DNA of 64,000 bases from CAVRQM01 sp963732775 (GTDB taxonomy: Bacteria; Pseudomonadota; Alphaproteobacteria; Acetobacterales; Acetobacteraceae), in assembly GCA_963732775.1 (NCBI GenBank), contig CAVTAR010000001.1, positions 186,001 to 250,000 of the forward strand. The letters run 5' to 3'. The notes under the pieces were generated by a model. It was not told where the DNA came from and made no database searches. It worked only from the letters and a program-made list of their open reading frames with translations. Within the stretch, counting starts at the first letter, position 1. Each line of letters starts with the position of its first letter. Of this stretch, positions 44,740-52,994 are shown piece after piece. The position numbers and the translations under genes were made by a program.

Positions 44740-46800
44740 ATGGCACCGGCGGTCGGTTATGGCGTTGATGCGATGAAACAGGGGTTGGCCAAGTTGTCGA
44801 ACACCATCACACCACCCGAACGCCGCCGCGTGCAGGTCCCGGCGGCGGAGATCCCCGGCATGAACGGGCTGTTCACGCTGGCCGTCTTCGTGGTCGTGGT
44901 GGCGGCGCTGTACCTGGCCAGCGAGGTGCTGATCCCGATCGTGCTGGCGATGCTGCTGAGCTTCCTGCTGGCCCCGCTCGCCAGCCTGCTCGACCGCCTG
45001 CGCGTGCCGCACGTGGCCTCGGTGCTGATCGCCGTCCTGGTCGCCCTCGGCGTCTTCCTCTCGCTCGGCGCGCTGATCGGCACGCAGGTGGCGGGCCTCG
45101 CCTCGGACGTGCCGCGTTACGAGACGACCGTCGAGCACAAGTTCTCCACGCTGCGCGGCATGACGGTGGGGCGGCTCGACACGCTGGTGCAGAGCCTGGG
45201 CAAGCAGTTCCAGCACGCCGCCGAGAACCCGTCGCCGCCGGGCGGGGCGGCGCCCACGGGTGGCGCGCCGAAGCCGGTGCAGGTGCAGGTCGAGCAGGCG
45301 CCGCTGTCGCCGATCAACCTGGCCATGCGCATCGTCGGGCCCGTGGTCGCGCCGCTCGGCACCTTGCTGGTGGTGCTGATCGTGGCGGTGTTCATCCTGC
45401 TGCAGCGCGAGGACCTGCGCGACCGCGCGATCCGCCTGTTCGGCTCTGGCGACCTGCACCGCTCCACCATGGCGATGAACGACGCGGCCAAGCGCCTCAG
45501 CCGCTACTTCCTCTCGCAGCTCGCCGTGAATGCCGGCTTCGGCGTCATCATCACCGCCGGCCTGGCCATCATCGGCGTGCCGTCGCCGATTCTGTGGGGC
45601 ATCGTCGGCAGCCTGCTGCGCTTCGTGCCCTATGTCGGCGCCTGGCTCGCGGCCGCCCTGCCGCTGCTGCTGGCCGCGGCCGTCGACCCGGGCTGGACCA
45701 CCATGATCTGGACCGGGGCACTCTACGGCGTCACCGAGTTCATCATCGGCCAGGCGGTGGAGCCGATGCTGTACGGCCACAGCACCGGCCTCTCGCCGTT
45801 CTCCGTGGTGGTGGCGGCGACCTTCTGGACCTGGCTGTGGGGGCCGATCGGGCTGATCCTGTCGACACCGCTCACGCTGTGCCTGGTGGTGCTGGGCCGC
45901 CACGTCGAGCGGCTGCAGTTCCTCGACGTGCTGCTGGGCGACCGGCCGGCGCTGTCGCCGGTCGAGAGCTTCTATCAGCGCATGCTGGCCGGCGACCCGG
46001 ACGAGGCGCACGCGCAGGCCGAGCTGCTGCTGCGCGAGCGCTCGCTGTCGGCGTACTACGAGGAGGTGGCGATCAAGGGCCTGCAGCTCGCCGCCACCGA
46101 CTGCGTGCGCGGCGTGCTGGGCGAGCGTCAGCTCGCACGCGTCTGCAAGGCGGCCCGCCACCTGATCGACGACCTCGCCGCCCACGATGACGTCGACCCC
46201 AAGCCCGCCGGGGAACGCGCCCACCGCGGCGACGACGAGCCGGCGGCGCCGACGCGGGACGACCCGCCCCCGCCGCACCCGCGGACCTCGCCCCGGCACC
46301 TGCGGCGCGAGGACCTGCCGCCGCCCTGGAACGGCGAGGCGCCGGTGCTGTGCCTCGCCGGACGCGGGCCGCTCGACGCCGAGGCGGCGCTGATCCTGGC
46401 GCAGCTGCTCGGCAAGCACGGGGTCGGCGCGCGCGTGCTGGCCCACGAGGCCGCCTCGCGCGACGCGGTCGGGCAGCTCGACGTGGCGGGCGTGGCGATG
46501 GTGTGCGTCTGCTATCTGGACCTGGCCGGCGTGCCCTCGCACCTGCGCTACCTGGTGCGCCGCCTGCGCCAGCGGCTGCCGCAGGGCGTGCCGATCCTGG
46601 CCGGGTTGTGGAACGCCGAGGACGACGTGCTGGCCGACGAGGAGCTGCGCGCGACGCTCGGCGCCGACCATGCGGTGGCTACGCTCGGCGCGGCGGTGGA
46701 GGCCTGCCTCGCCCACGCCTCGCCCGGCGAGGCCACGCCGGCGTCGGCGGACGCCGAGGCAGACGCGGCCTCCGCCGGCAAGGCGGTGGTGGCCGCCTGA
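44740..46800 (+). CDS. AI-2E/PerM-family permease with long soluble C-terminal domain
   Basis: The 686-residue protein is nearly twice the usual family length. Residues ~40-400 form the PerM/AI-2E core with about eight helices (AVFVVVVAALYLASEVLIPI, MLLSFLLAPLASLLDRLRVP, FVPYVGAWLAAALPLLLAAA, WGPIGLILSTPLTLCLVVLG). After a Pro/His/Asp-rich linker (~480-530), residues ~535-680 form a Rossmann-like alpha/beta domain (PVLCLAGRGPLDAEAALILA, GVAMVCVCYLDLAGVPSHLR). It resembles the B12-binding fold but lacks the DxHxxG cobalamin motif. Transport substrate is unknown. The start could also be ATG 44773. Confidence 0.82.
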   Translation: MAPAVGYGVDAMKQGLAKLSNTITPPERRRVQVPAAEIPGMNGLFTLAVFVVVVAALYLASEVLIPIVLAMLLSFLLAPLASLLDRLRVPHVASVLIAVLVALGVFLSLGALIGTQVAGLASDVPRYETTVEHKFSTLRGMTVGRLDTLVQSLGKQFQHAAENPSPPGGAAPTGGAPKPVQVQVEQAPLSPINLAMRIVGPVVAPLGTLLVVLIVAVFILLQREDLRDRAIRLFGSGDLHRSTMAMNDAAKRLSRYFLSQLAVNAGFGVIITAGLAIIGVPSPILWGIVGSLLRFVPYVGAWLAAALPLLLAAAVDPGWTTMIWTGALYGVTEFIIGQAVEPMLYGHSTGLSPFSVVVAATFWTWLWGPIGLILSTPLTLCLVVLGRHVERLQFLDVLLGDRPALSPVESFYQRMLAGDPDEAHAQAELLLRERSLSAYYEEVAIKGLQLAATDCVRGVLGERQLARVCKAARHLIDDLAAHDDVDPKPAGERAHRGDDEPAAPTRDDPPPPHPRTSPRHLRREDLPPPWNGEAPVLCLAGRGPLDAEAALILAQLLGKHGVGARVLAHEAASRDAVGQLDVAGVAMVCVCYLDLAGVPSHLRYLVRRLRQRLPQGVPILAGLWNAEDDVLADEELRATLGADHAVATLGAAVEACLAHASPGEATPASADAEADAASAGKAVVAA

Positions 46801-46908
46801 GGGGCTGAGGACGACGCGATGGCAGGCGGCCGACATACCGTTCGCGCAACTTGCCGGGATTCCGCGCGCTGGCAGCGCGCACCCGTGACAACCGAGGAGA
46901 GAAGACCG

Positions 46909-49056
46909 ATGCCGACCGCCCGCACGTTCCGCGTCGCCGAGGGCCAGCCCAACCCGCTCGGGGCGACCTGGAACGGCCTCGGCGTCAACTTCGCCCTGTT
47001 CTCGGCGCACGCGACCAAGGTGGAGCTGTGCCTGTTCGACGACGCGGGCGAGACCGAGATCGCCCGCGTGGAGATGCCCGAATACACCAACGAGGTGTTC
47101 CACTGCTTCCTGCCGGAGGCGCGGCCGGGCACCATCTACAGCTATCGCGTGCACGGGCCGTACGAGCCGGAGCAGGGCCATCGCTTCAACCCGAACAAGC
47201 TGCTGCTTGATCCCTATGCGAAGGCGGTGGTCGGCCACCTGGAATGGAACCCGGCGCTGTTCGGCTACGTCATGGAGAGCGGTGACGACACCACCTTCGA
47301 CGAGCGCGACAGCGCGCCGTTCATGCCGAAATCGCGGGTGATCGACCCGGCCTTCACCTGGGGCTTGGACCGCGCCCCGCGCACGCCGTGGGAGCAGACC
47401 ATCACCTACGAGACCCACGTGAAGGGCTTCACCAAGCGCCACCCGCACGTGCCCGAGGAACTGCGCGGCACCTATGCCGGGCTCGCCATGCCGAGCGTGC
47501 TCAACCACATCCGCAGGCTGGGCGTGACCTCGGTCGAGCTGCTGCCGATCCACATGTTCGTCGACGACAGCCAGCTCCTGGAGCGGGGCCTGAGCAACTA
47601 CTGGGGCTACAACACCATCTCGTTCTTCTCGCCGGAGCGCCGCTACGCGCGCAACCCGGATTTCGCTTTCTCGGAGTTCAAGGAGATGGTGGCGCGGATG
47701 CACGAGGCCGGGCTCGAGGTGATCCTCGACGTCGTCTACAACCACACCGCCGAGGGCAACGAGCGCGGGCCGACGCTGAGCTTTAAGGGCATCGACAACG
47801 CCAGCTACTACCGCCTGCTGCCAGACCAGCCGCGCTACTACATCAACGACACCGGCACCGGCAACACCGTCAACCTGTCCAACCCGCGCGTGCTGCAGAT
47901 GGTGGCCGACAGCCTGCGCTACTGGGTGCAGGAAATGCACGTCGACGGCTTCCGCTTCGACCTCGGCACGATTCTGGCGCGCGAGCCCACCGGCTTCGAC
48001 GTCACCAGCGGCTTCCTGCACGTCTGCATGCAGGACCCGGTGCTGTCGGCCACCAAGCTGATCGCCGAGCCCTGGGACATCGGCCCCGGCGGCTACCAGG
48101 TGGGCGGTTTCCCGCCCGGCTGGGCGGAGTGGAACGACCAGTTCCGCGACACCGTGCGCGCCTACTGGAAGGGCGACCCGGACAAGACCCGGTCGCTGGC
48201 GACCCGGCTGTGCGCCTCGCCCGACCGATTCGACCACAACGGCCGCAAGCCGTGGGCCAGCGTCAACTTCATCACCGCCCATGACGGCTTCACGATGGCC
48301 GACATCGCGACCTACGACGAGAAGCACAACGAGGCGAACGGCGAGGACAACAACGACGGCAACTCCAACAACATGAGCTGGAACTGCGGCGTGGAAGGGC
48401 CGACCGACGACCCCGAAATCAACGCCCTGCGCGAGCGCCAGATCCGCAACATGCTGGCGACGCTGCTGCTGTCGCAGGGCACGCCGATGCTGCTGGCCGG
48501 CGACGAGTTCGGCCGCACCCAGAAGGGCAACAACAACGCCTATTGCCAGGACAACGAGATCAGCTGGCTGGACTGGAACTACGGCCCGCGCGGCGAGGGG
48601 CTGATCCGCTTCGTGCAGCGGCTGACGAAGTTGCGCCACGACTATCCCATCCTGCGCCGCGGCCGCTTCCTGGGCCAGGCCGTCAACGAGGAACTGGGGG
48701 TACGCGACATCACCTGGATCGACGCCGGCGGCGGCGAGATGGAGCAGGCGGCGTGGCAGGATTCCAACACCCGCTGCTTCGCCATGCTGGTGGACGGCCG
48801 CGCCCAGGCAACCGGCATCCGCCGCCGGGGCGAGGACGCGACCCTGCTGGTGGTGTTCAACGCCTATCACGACGTGGTGGATTTCACCCTGCCGCCGAGC
48901 GAGGGCGGCGGGGCGTGGCGGCTGCTGGTCGACACCAACCAGCCCGACGTCGAGGACACCCCGTTCGGCGTCGGCGAGGTCTACCGGGTCACCGGTCGGT
49001 CACTGCTGCTGCTGCGGCTGATCGCGACCAACGCCGCGGGTCATGCCGGGGGTTGA
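46909..49056 (+). CDS. glgX: Glycogen debranching enzyme GlgX (isoamylase family)
   Basis: GlgX cuts alpha-1,6 branches from phosphorylase-trimmed glycogen. The 715-residue GH13 protein has the N-terminal CBM48 (FRVAEGQPNPLGATWNGLGV), VILDVVYNHTAEGNERGPTL, the nucleophile Asp in VDGFRFDLGTILARE, the acid/base Glu in KLIAEPWDIGPGGYQVGGFP and the transition-state Asp in FITAHDGFTMAD. A GAGGAGAG ribosome-binding site lies ahead of ATG 46909. The end overlaps the pentapeptide channel gene by 14 bases. No other glycogen gene is in the window. Confidence 0.93.
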   Translation: MPTARTFRVAEGQPNPLGATWNGLGVNFALFSAHATKVELCLFDDAGETEIARVEMPEYTNEVFHCFLPEARPGTIYSYRVHGPYEPEQGHRFNPNKLLLDPYAKAVVGHLEWNPALFGYVMESGDDTTFDERDSAPFMPKSRVIDPAFTWGLDRAPRTPWEQTITYETHVKGFTKRHPHVPEELRGTYAGLAMPSVLNHIRRLGVTSVELLPIHMFVDDSQLLERGLSNYWGYNTISFFSPERRYARNPDFAFSEFKEMVARMHEAGLEVILDVVYNHTAEGNERGPTLSFKGIDNASYYRLLPDQPRYYINDTGTGNTVNLSNPRVLQMVADSLRYWVQEMHVDGFRFDLGTILAREPTGFDVTSGFLHVCMQDPVLSATKLIAEPWDIGPGGYQVGGFPPGWAEWNDQFRDTVRAYWKGDPDKTRSLATRLCASPDRFDHNGRKPWASVNFITAHDGFTMADIATYDEKHNEANGEDNNDGNSNNMSWNCGVEGPTDDPEINALRERQIRNMLATLLLSQGTPMLLAGDEFGRTQKGNNNAYCQDNEISWLDWNYGPRGEGLIRFVQRLTKLRHDYPILRRGRFLGQAVNEELGVRDITWIDAGGGEMEQAAWQDSNTRCFAMLVDGRAQATGIRRRGEDATLLVVFNAYHDVVDFTLPPSEGGGAWRLLVDTNQPDVEDTPFGVGEVYRVTGRSLLLLRLIATNAAGHAGG

Positions 49057-50320
49057 CGAGGTCCGCGCCGAGGCGCTGCGCCGGCTTGCGGCCGGCGAGG
49101 CGGAGGCGGAGCGTTCGTCGAGTTTCGAGGGAGCGTCGCTCTCCGGCATCGCGCTGCCGCGGGCCAGCCTGCGCGGCGTCGACCTGTCCGGTGCCGACCT
49201 CGCCGGCGCGGATTTCTCCGATGCCGCATGCGGCGGCGCCAGGCTGTGCCGCGCCCGGCTGGAGGAGGCGGTGTTCCGCCGCGCCGACCTCACCGGCGCC
49301 GACCTGTCCGACGCCCAGGCCGGCGAGGCGGATTTCTCCGAGGCGCTGCTGGAGGACGCGAGGCTCGACCGCGCCGCGCTGCGCTTCGCGCTCCTGCCCG
49401 GCGCGGTGCTGGACGGCGCGTTCCTGGGCGAGGCGGATCTGTGGGGGGCGAACCTCGAGGATGCGCAGGCCGAGCGTGCCTGCCTGCGCGGCGCGCACCT
49501 CGAGGAGGCCCGCGCGGCGAGGGCGAATTTCACAGGCGCCGACCTGACGGCCGCCATCCTGCGCCGCGCCGATCTCAGCGGGGCCAGCCTGCGCGGCGCC
49601 GTGCTGCGCGAGGCCCTGCTCGACGGCGCGAACCTGACGGGCGCCGACCTGTCGCGCGCCGCCCTGCCGTTCGTGGTGCTGACGGAGTGCGACCTGCGCC
49701 ACGTCCGCCTCGCCGGCGCCTGGCTGGAACGGACGCGGATGCGCGCGAGCCAGCTCGGCGGCGCCGTCGGCGAGGAGGTCGCGCACGACTACGACGCGGC
49801 GTGCGACGCCTACACCGCGCTCGAACTGAACTTCCGCTCGCTCGGCAGCAGCGACGAGGAGAGCTGGGCGTTCCGCCGCCGCCGCCGCATGGGCAAGCGC
49901 GCGCATGGCGTCGCCGCCATGGCCGCCATCCGCGGCCGCGCGCCGGGTGCCGCGTGGCGGCACGGCAGCGTGTACCTGATCGACGTGTTCATCGAATGGC
50001 TGAGCGACTACGGCGAGAGCCTCACGCGCGTGCTGCGGGCGTTCGGCACCGTGCTGCTGCTGTCGGCGGTGCTGTACTGGCTGACGGGCGGGCTGGTGCC
50101 GCGCGAGGACGTGCCGCTGGCCGCGCATCGCGGCTGGGCGTTGCAGGGCGTGGACTACGTGCTGTTCAGCCTGAACTCCATGACCACCGTCGGCACCGGC
50201 CAGGTCGAGCTGCGCCCGGTGACGGAGTTCGCGGTCGTCCTGTCCAGCCTGCAGACGGTGCTGGGCATCGTGCTGCTGGGCCTGTTCGGCTTCGTGCTGG
50301 GAGCACGGATGCGGCGGTGA
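49043..50320 (+). CDS. Pentapeptide-repeat protein fused to a two-helix ion-channel pore
   Basis: The 425-residue protein carries about 35 pentapeptide repeats of the A(D/N)LxX type (residues ~25-240, for example LRGVDLSGADLAGADFSDAA), which form a right-handed beta-helix. A basic linker follows (FRRRRRMGKRA). The C-terminal ~110 residues have two membrane helices around a pore segment SLNSMTTVGTGQVELRPVTE. This resembles the K+ channel signature TVGYG, with Tyr replaced by Thr. The product would be a small cation channel with a helical cytoplasmic sensor. Ion selectivity and the gating signal are unknown. Confidence 0.82.
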   Translation: MPGVDEVRAEALRRLAAGEAEAERSSSFEGASLSGIALPRASLRGVDLSGADLAGADFSDAACGGARLCRARLEEAVFRRADLTGADLSDAQAGEADFSEALLEDARLDRAALRFALLPGAVLDGAFLGEADLWGANLEDAQAERACLRGAHLEEARAARANFTGADLTAAILRRADLSGASLRGAVLREALLDGANLTGADLSRAALPFVVLTECDLRHVRLAGAWLERTRMRASQLGGAVGEEVAHDYDAACDAYTALELNFRSLGSSDEESWAFRRRRRMGKRAHGVAAMAAIRGRAPGAAWRHGSVYLIDVFIEWLSDYGESLTRVLRAFGTVLLLSAVLYWLTGGLVPREDVPLAAHRGWALQGVDYVLFSLNSMTTVGTGQVELRPVTEFAVVLSSLQTVLGIVLLGLFGFVLGARMRR

Positions 50321-50413
50321 GCCAGAGGCAAGTTCGGTAACGTTCGGTTGCTGGGATTCTGGGTGCGTTCCGCCGCTGCACACAACCCTGGGCAAGTCGC
50401 ACCGAGGGGGACG

Positions 50414-50461
50414 CACGACCTGCCTCGTTCGCGCCGGCGGCGCTCGCTACGGCAGGTCGTG
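50414..50461. terminator. Large inverted repeat between convergent genes
   Basis: CACGACCTGCC (50414-50424) and GGCAGGTCGTG (50451-50461) are an exact 11-base inverted pair separated by 26 bases, which contain a smaller GC-rich palindrome. The location between the channel gene (+) and the oxalate decarboxylase gene (-) fits a bidirectional transcription stop. No T-run is present. Confidence 0.5.
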
Positions 50462-50518
50462 GATGATTCCCCAGCACGCGCCGGGACACGGCCAAGCCGG
50501 TCGACAGCGCGGGCGTGG

Positions 50519-50548
50519 CGCCCGGGAAGCTGAATCCATTCCCGGGCG
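50519..50548. terminator. Second hairpin downstream of the oxalate decarboxylase gene
   Basis: CGCCCGGG (50519-50526) and CCCGGGCG (50541-50548) form an 8-base stem with a 14-base loop, 15 bases after the oxalate decarboxylase stop as read on the minus strand. It may be the decarboxylase terminator, with the larger repeat at 50414 serving the opposite gene. Confidence 0.45.
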
Positions 50549-50562
50549 TCGGTCGCCGCGGC

Positions 50563-51738
50563 TCAGCCCTGGCGCATCTTGTCCAGCGTCGTGTCCGGTA
50601 CGTCGGCGAAGTTGTTTGCCAGGAGGTGGCGCGGTGTCGCGCGCACCCAGGCATCCAGGTCGATCTCCTCGAACTTGCCGTTGTCCCAGGTCTGCACCAT
50701 CTCGAGATCGTCCGTGCCGGTATTCTTGATCGCGTGCCCGAAGCCAGCTGGGATGTAGACGGCGTCGCCCGCCGTGACTTCGGTGACCTTGCCACGTCCG
50801 CCCGAGCCGAAGATTGCCACCTGCCCGGTGCCACGCAGATAGTAGTGCCACTCGTTCGCGTTCACGTTCCAGTGCAGCTTGCGCATGGCACCCGGCTTGA
50901 TGACCATCAGGCCGCCCGACATGCTGGTCGACGCGGGGAACTCGTCGACCGAGGCCAGCCGGAACGTCCCGCCATCGAAGTCGCGCACCGCCTTCGCCTC
51001 ATGCATCAGCTGGAACTTGTGGGTCAACTCCTTCGGCCACGGCGCCTCCAGCGCATCCACGGCGGCCAGCACAGGTCCCGACTGGATGTAGGTCTCACCC
51101 TTCGGGAACCCGTCGAACAGGTCGGCCGGCACGCCGAAGTTCAGCGCCAGCATCTCCTTCGGCGTCACGTTCACCCAGTCGGTGATCGAGAACGTGCCGT
51201 GCTCCGAGAACGCTCCGTTGTCGAACGACAGGATGAAGTGGCAGGGCTTGTCGCCGATGGTCTGGATCGCGTGGCCGTGACCCTTCGGGAAGTACCAAAG
51301 GTCGCCGGGACCGAAATTGTTGATCTCGCTCGCGCCGGAGGGGCTCAGCACGACCGTCTGGCAATGGCCGTCGATGATGAAGGCCCATTCGGCAGCGATG
51401 GCGTGCCAGTGCAGTTCGCGCGATGCGCCCGGGTCCAGGAACATGTGGACCCCGGCGATCCCCTTGCTCACCGGCAGCTGGTGGACGGTCGATTCCTTGG
51501 CCCAGCCGCCCGAAGTCACCTTCGGCTTGTTGCCGTCGAGCGAGAACCGGAACTCCGGCATCTCCGCGATGTCCTTCGGGTCGTGATAGGCGACCGTGTT
51601 GCCCGGCGGCAGCTGCACCGCGTTGCGCGCGAACCCGCCGTCTCCGGGATTGGCGGCCTGCGCGAGTTGCGCGAAGCCCACGAGCCCGCCGGCACCCAAG
51701 GCCGCACTGCCCAGGAACATCCGTCGATTTGTTTGCAT
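50563..51738 (-). CDS. Oxalate decarboxylase-type bicupin, Tat-exported
   Basis: The 391-residue protein has a Tat-like signal (TNRRMFLGSAALGAGG). Two cupin domains follow. The first has Mn-binding residues in SRELHWHAIAAEWAFIIDGH and GHGHAIQTIG. The second reads MRKLHWNVNANEWHYYLRGT, in which the second His of the HxH motif is Asn. The lid of domain 1 reads AFSEHGTFSITDW; a Glu in this lid is typical of decarboxylases rather than oxidases. The enzyme would convert oxalate to formate and CO2 in the periplasm, and formate could feed C1 oxidation. A strong AAGGAGGA ribosome-binding site precedes ATG 51738. A divergent LysR gene is its likely regulator. Confidence 0.88.
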   Translation of the reverse strand: MQTNRRMFLGSAALGAGGLVGFAQLAQAANPGDGGFARNAVQLPPGNTVAYHDPKDIAEMPEFRFSLDGNKPKVTSGGWAKESTVHQLPVSKGIAGVHMFLDPGASRELHWHAIAAEWAFIIDGHCQTVVLSPSGASEINNFGPGDLWYFPKGHGHAIQTIGDKPCHFILSFDNGAFSEHGTFSITDWVNVTPKEMLALNFGVPADLFDGFPKGETYIQSGPVLAAVDALEAPWPKELTHKFQLMHEAKAVRDFDGGTFRLASVDEFPASTSMSGGLMVIKPGAMRKLHWNVNANEWHYYLRGTGQVAIFGSGGRGKVTEVTAGDAVYIPAGFGHAIKNTGTDDLEMVQTWDNGKFEEIDLDAWVRATPRHLLANNFADVPDTTLDKMRQG

Positions 51739-51951
51739 GGTGGTATCCTCCTTTGAAGGCAACAGTCTCTTGGCGGCACCGTGGCTGCCGCTTTGGCGTG
51801 ATAGGAGCGACGCATTGTCCAGCCTGGCTCCCAGCTCTCGCGTGAGGGCGGCTGGACTTTCTTTGCGCTTCTGCCTCGGCCTTACGATGACGACAGGAGC
51901 GATCGCGATGCGACGGTGGAGGAGCGCTTCGTTGCTGGCCAATTCTAACTC

Positions 51952-51977
51952 TGCATTCAGGTATGCACGGCGTGCAT
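51952..51977. promoter_or_regulatory. Probable LysR-type operator in the oxdC-lysR divergent region
   Basis: A perfect 15-base palindrome ATGCACG-G-CGTGCAT occupies 51963-51977 and satisfies T-N11-A, the LysR box. A second copy of the half-site, TGCAT at 51952-51956, forms an overlapping inverted pair with ATGCA at 51963-51967. The repeat overlaps the first ATG of the LysR reading, which argues that translation really starts downstream. Confidence 0.7.
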
Positions 51978-52016
51978 GTTGCTGCTAGGCTGGATGGCAA
52001 CCAGCGAGACGCCGCC

Positions 52017-52994
52017 GTGGAATTGCGCAAGCTCGATCTCAACCTGCTCGTCGTGTTCGATGCAATTGCGAGCGAGCGCAGCGTCACCAAGGCGGCCGAG
52101 CGGCTGCACCTGAGCCAGCCCGCAGTCAGCCATGCGCTCGAGCGGCTGCGTGGCGTGCTTCGCGACGAGCTGTTCGTGCCGACAAAGGCCGGCATGATGC
52201 CGACCGCGCGCGCCGAACAACTGGCGCCGACGGTCCACAAGGCGATGGAGGACCTCGGCTCCGCGATCGAGGGGGAGGTCTTCCACCCCCGCAACTCCAG
52301 CCGCCGCTTCGGCATCGCGGTGAACAACTACGCGGCGATCGTGCTCGTCGCGCCCATCCTGCACGCGGCGCAGGAAAGTGGCCCGGCCATCCGTCTCGAC
52401 ATCCGGCCGAGTGGCACGCTGGAAGTATCGCGGCTGCTCGACCGTGGCGATATCGATATCGCCCTGGTGAACCAGGCCGGAGACGACGGCCGTCATGTTT
52501 CGGAACCCGTGCTGCGCGATCCCTTCGTCGCCCTGGCTCGCCGGGGCCATCCCGCGATGCGCAATCTCACGCTGCTGGAGCTGGCGAAGTATCCGCACCT
52601 GGACATCAGCTCGAGCGGCGAGGACACGCGCTTCGTCGATGCAGAGCTGGCCGAGGCGGGGTTGCAGCGGCGGATCGGCGCGTCGGTGCCGTTCCTGGCG
52701 ACGCCGCAGATCCTTCGCGGTTCCGATATGCTGGCCATCGTCTCGCGCGGCATCGCGTTCGGTTTCGCCGACCTCGGCGCCCTGACCACCGCGGCTCTCC
52801 CGATGGCGGGTCCGGAGGTGGCGATACGCGCGATATGGCACACCCGCAACGACCGCTCCCCCGCGCATCGCTGGCTGCGACAACTCATCAGCTTGACCGT
52901 CGCGCAGGGCAGCGTTGGGACTGCCGCCCCGCGGCGATCTGGCGCCGGCCAGGCGGCCCGGCTAGGCTCACCTCGCGGGGGGAGGCGTGCATGA
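52017..52994 (+). CDS. LysR-family transcriptional regulator
   Basis: The ~325-residue protein has the N-terminal winged helix (LDLNLLVVFDAIASERSVTK, AAERLHLSQPAVSHALERLR) and the two-lobed effector domain (VNNYAAIVLVAPILHAAQES, VALARRGHPAMRNLTLLELA). GTG 52017 gives the standard start VELRKLDLNLL. The in-frame ATG 51963 lies inside the operator palindrome and would add 18 odd residues. The Arg/Gly-rich C-terminal tail is unusual for the family. It is divergent from the oxalate decarboxylase gene and probably senses oxalate or a related acid, an inference from context. It overlaps the next gene by four bases. Confidence 0.85.
   Translation: MELRKLDLNLLVVFDAIASERSVTKAAERLHLSQPAVSHALERLRGVLRDELFVPTKAGMMPTARAEQLAPTVHKAMEDLGSAIEGEVFHPRNSSRRFGIAVNNYAAIVLVAPILHAAQESGPAIRLDIRPSGTLEVSRLLDRGDIDIALVNQAGDDGRHVSEPVLRDPFVALARRGHPAMRNLTLLELAKYPHLDISSSGEDTRFVDAELAEAGLQRRIGASVPFLATPQILRGSDMLAIVSRGIAFGFADLGALTTAALPMAGPEVAIRAIWHTRNDRSPAHRWLRQLISLTVAQGSVGTAAPRRSGAGQAARLGSPRGGRRA

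Noticed and set aside
44653..48870. A 1405-codon open reading on the minus strand opposite the AI-2E-type permease and glgX genes
   Set aside because: Its translation is Arg/His/Gln/Ala-rich with no domain, while the opposite strand encodes two clear families. Long antisense readings are expected at ~70 % GC.
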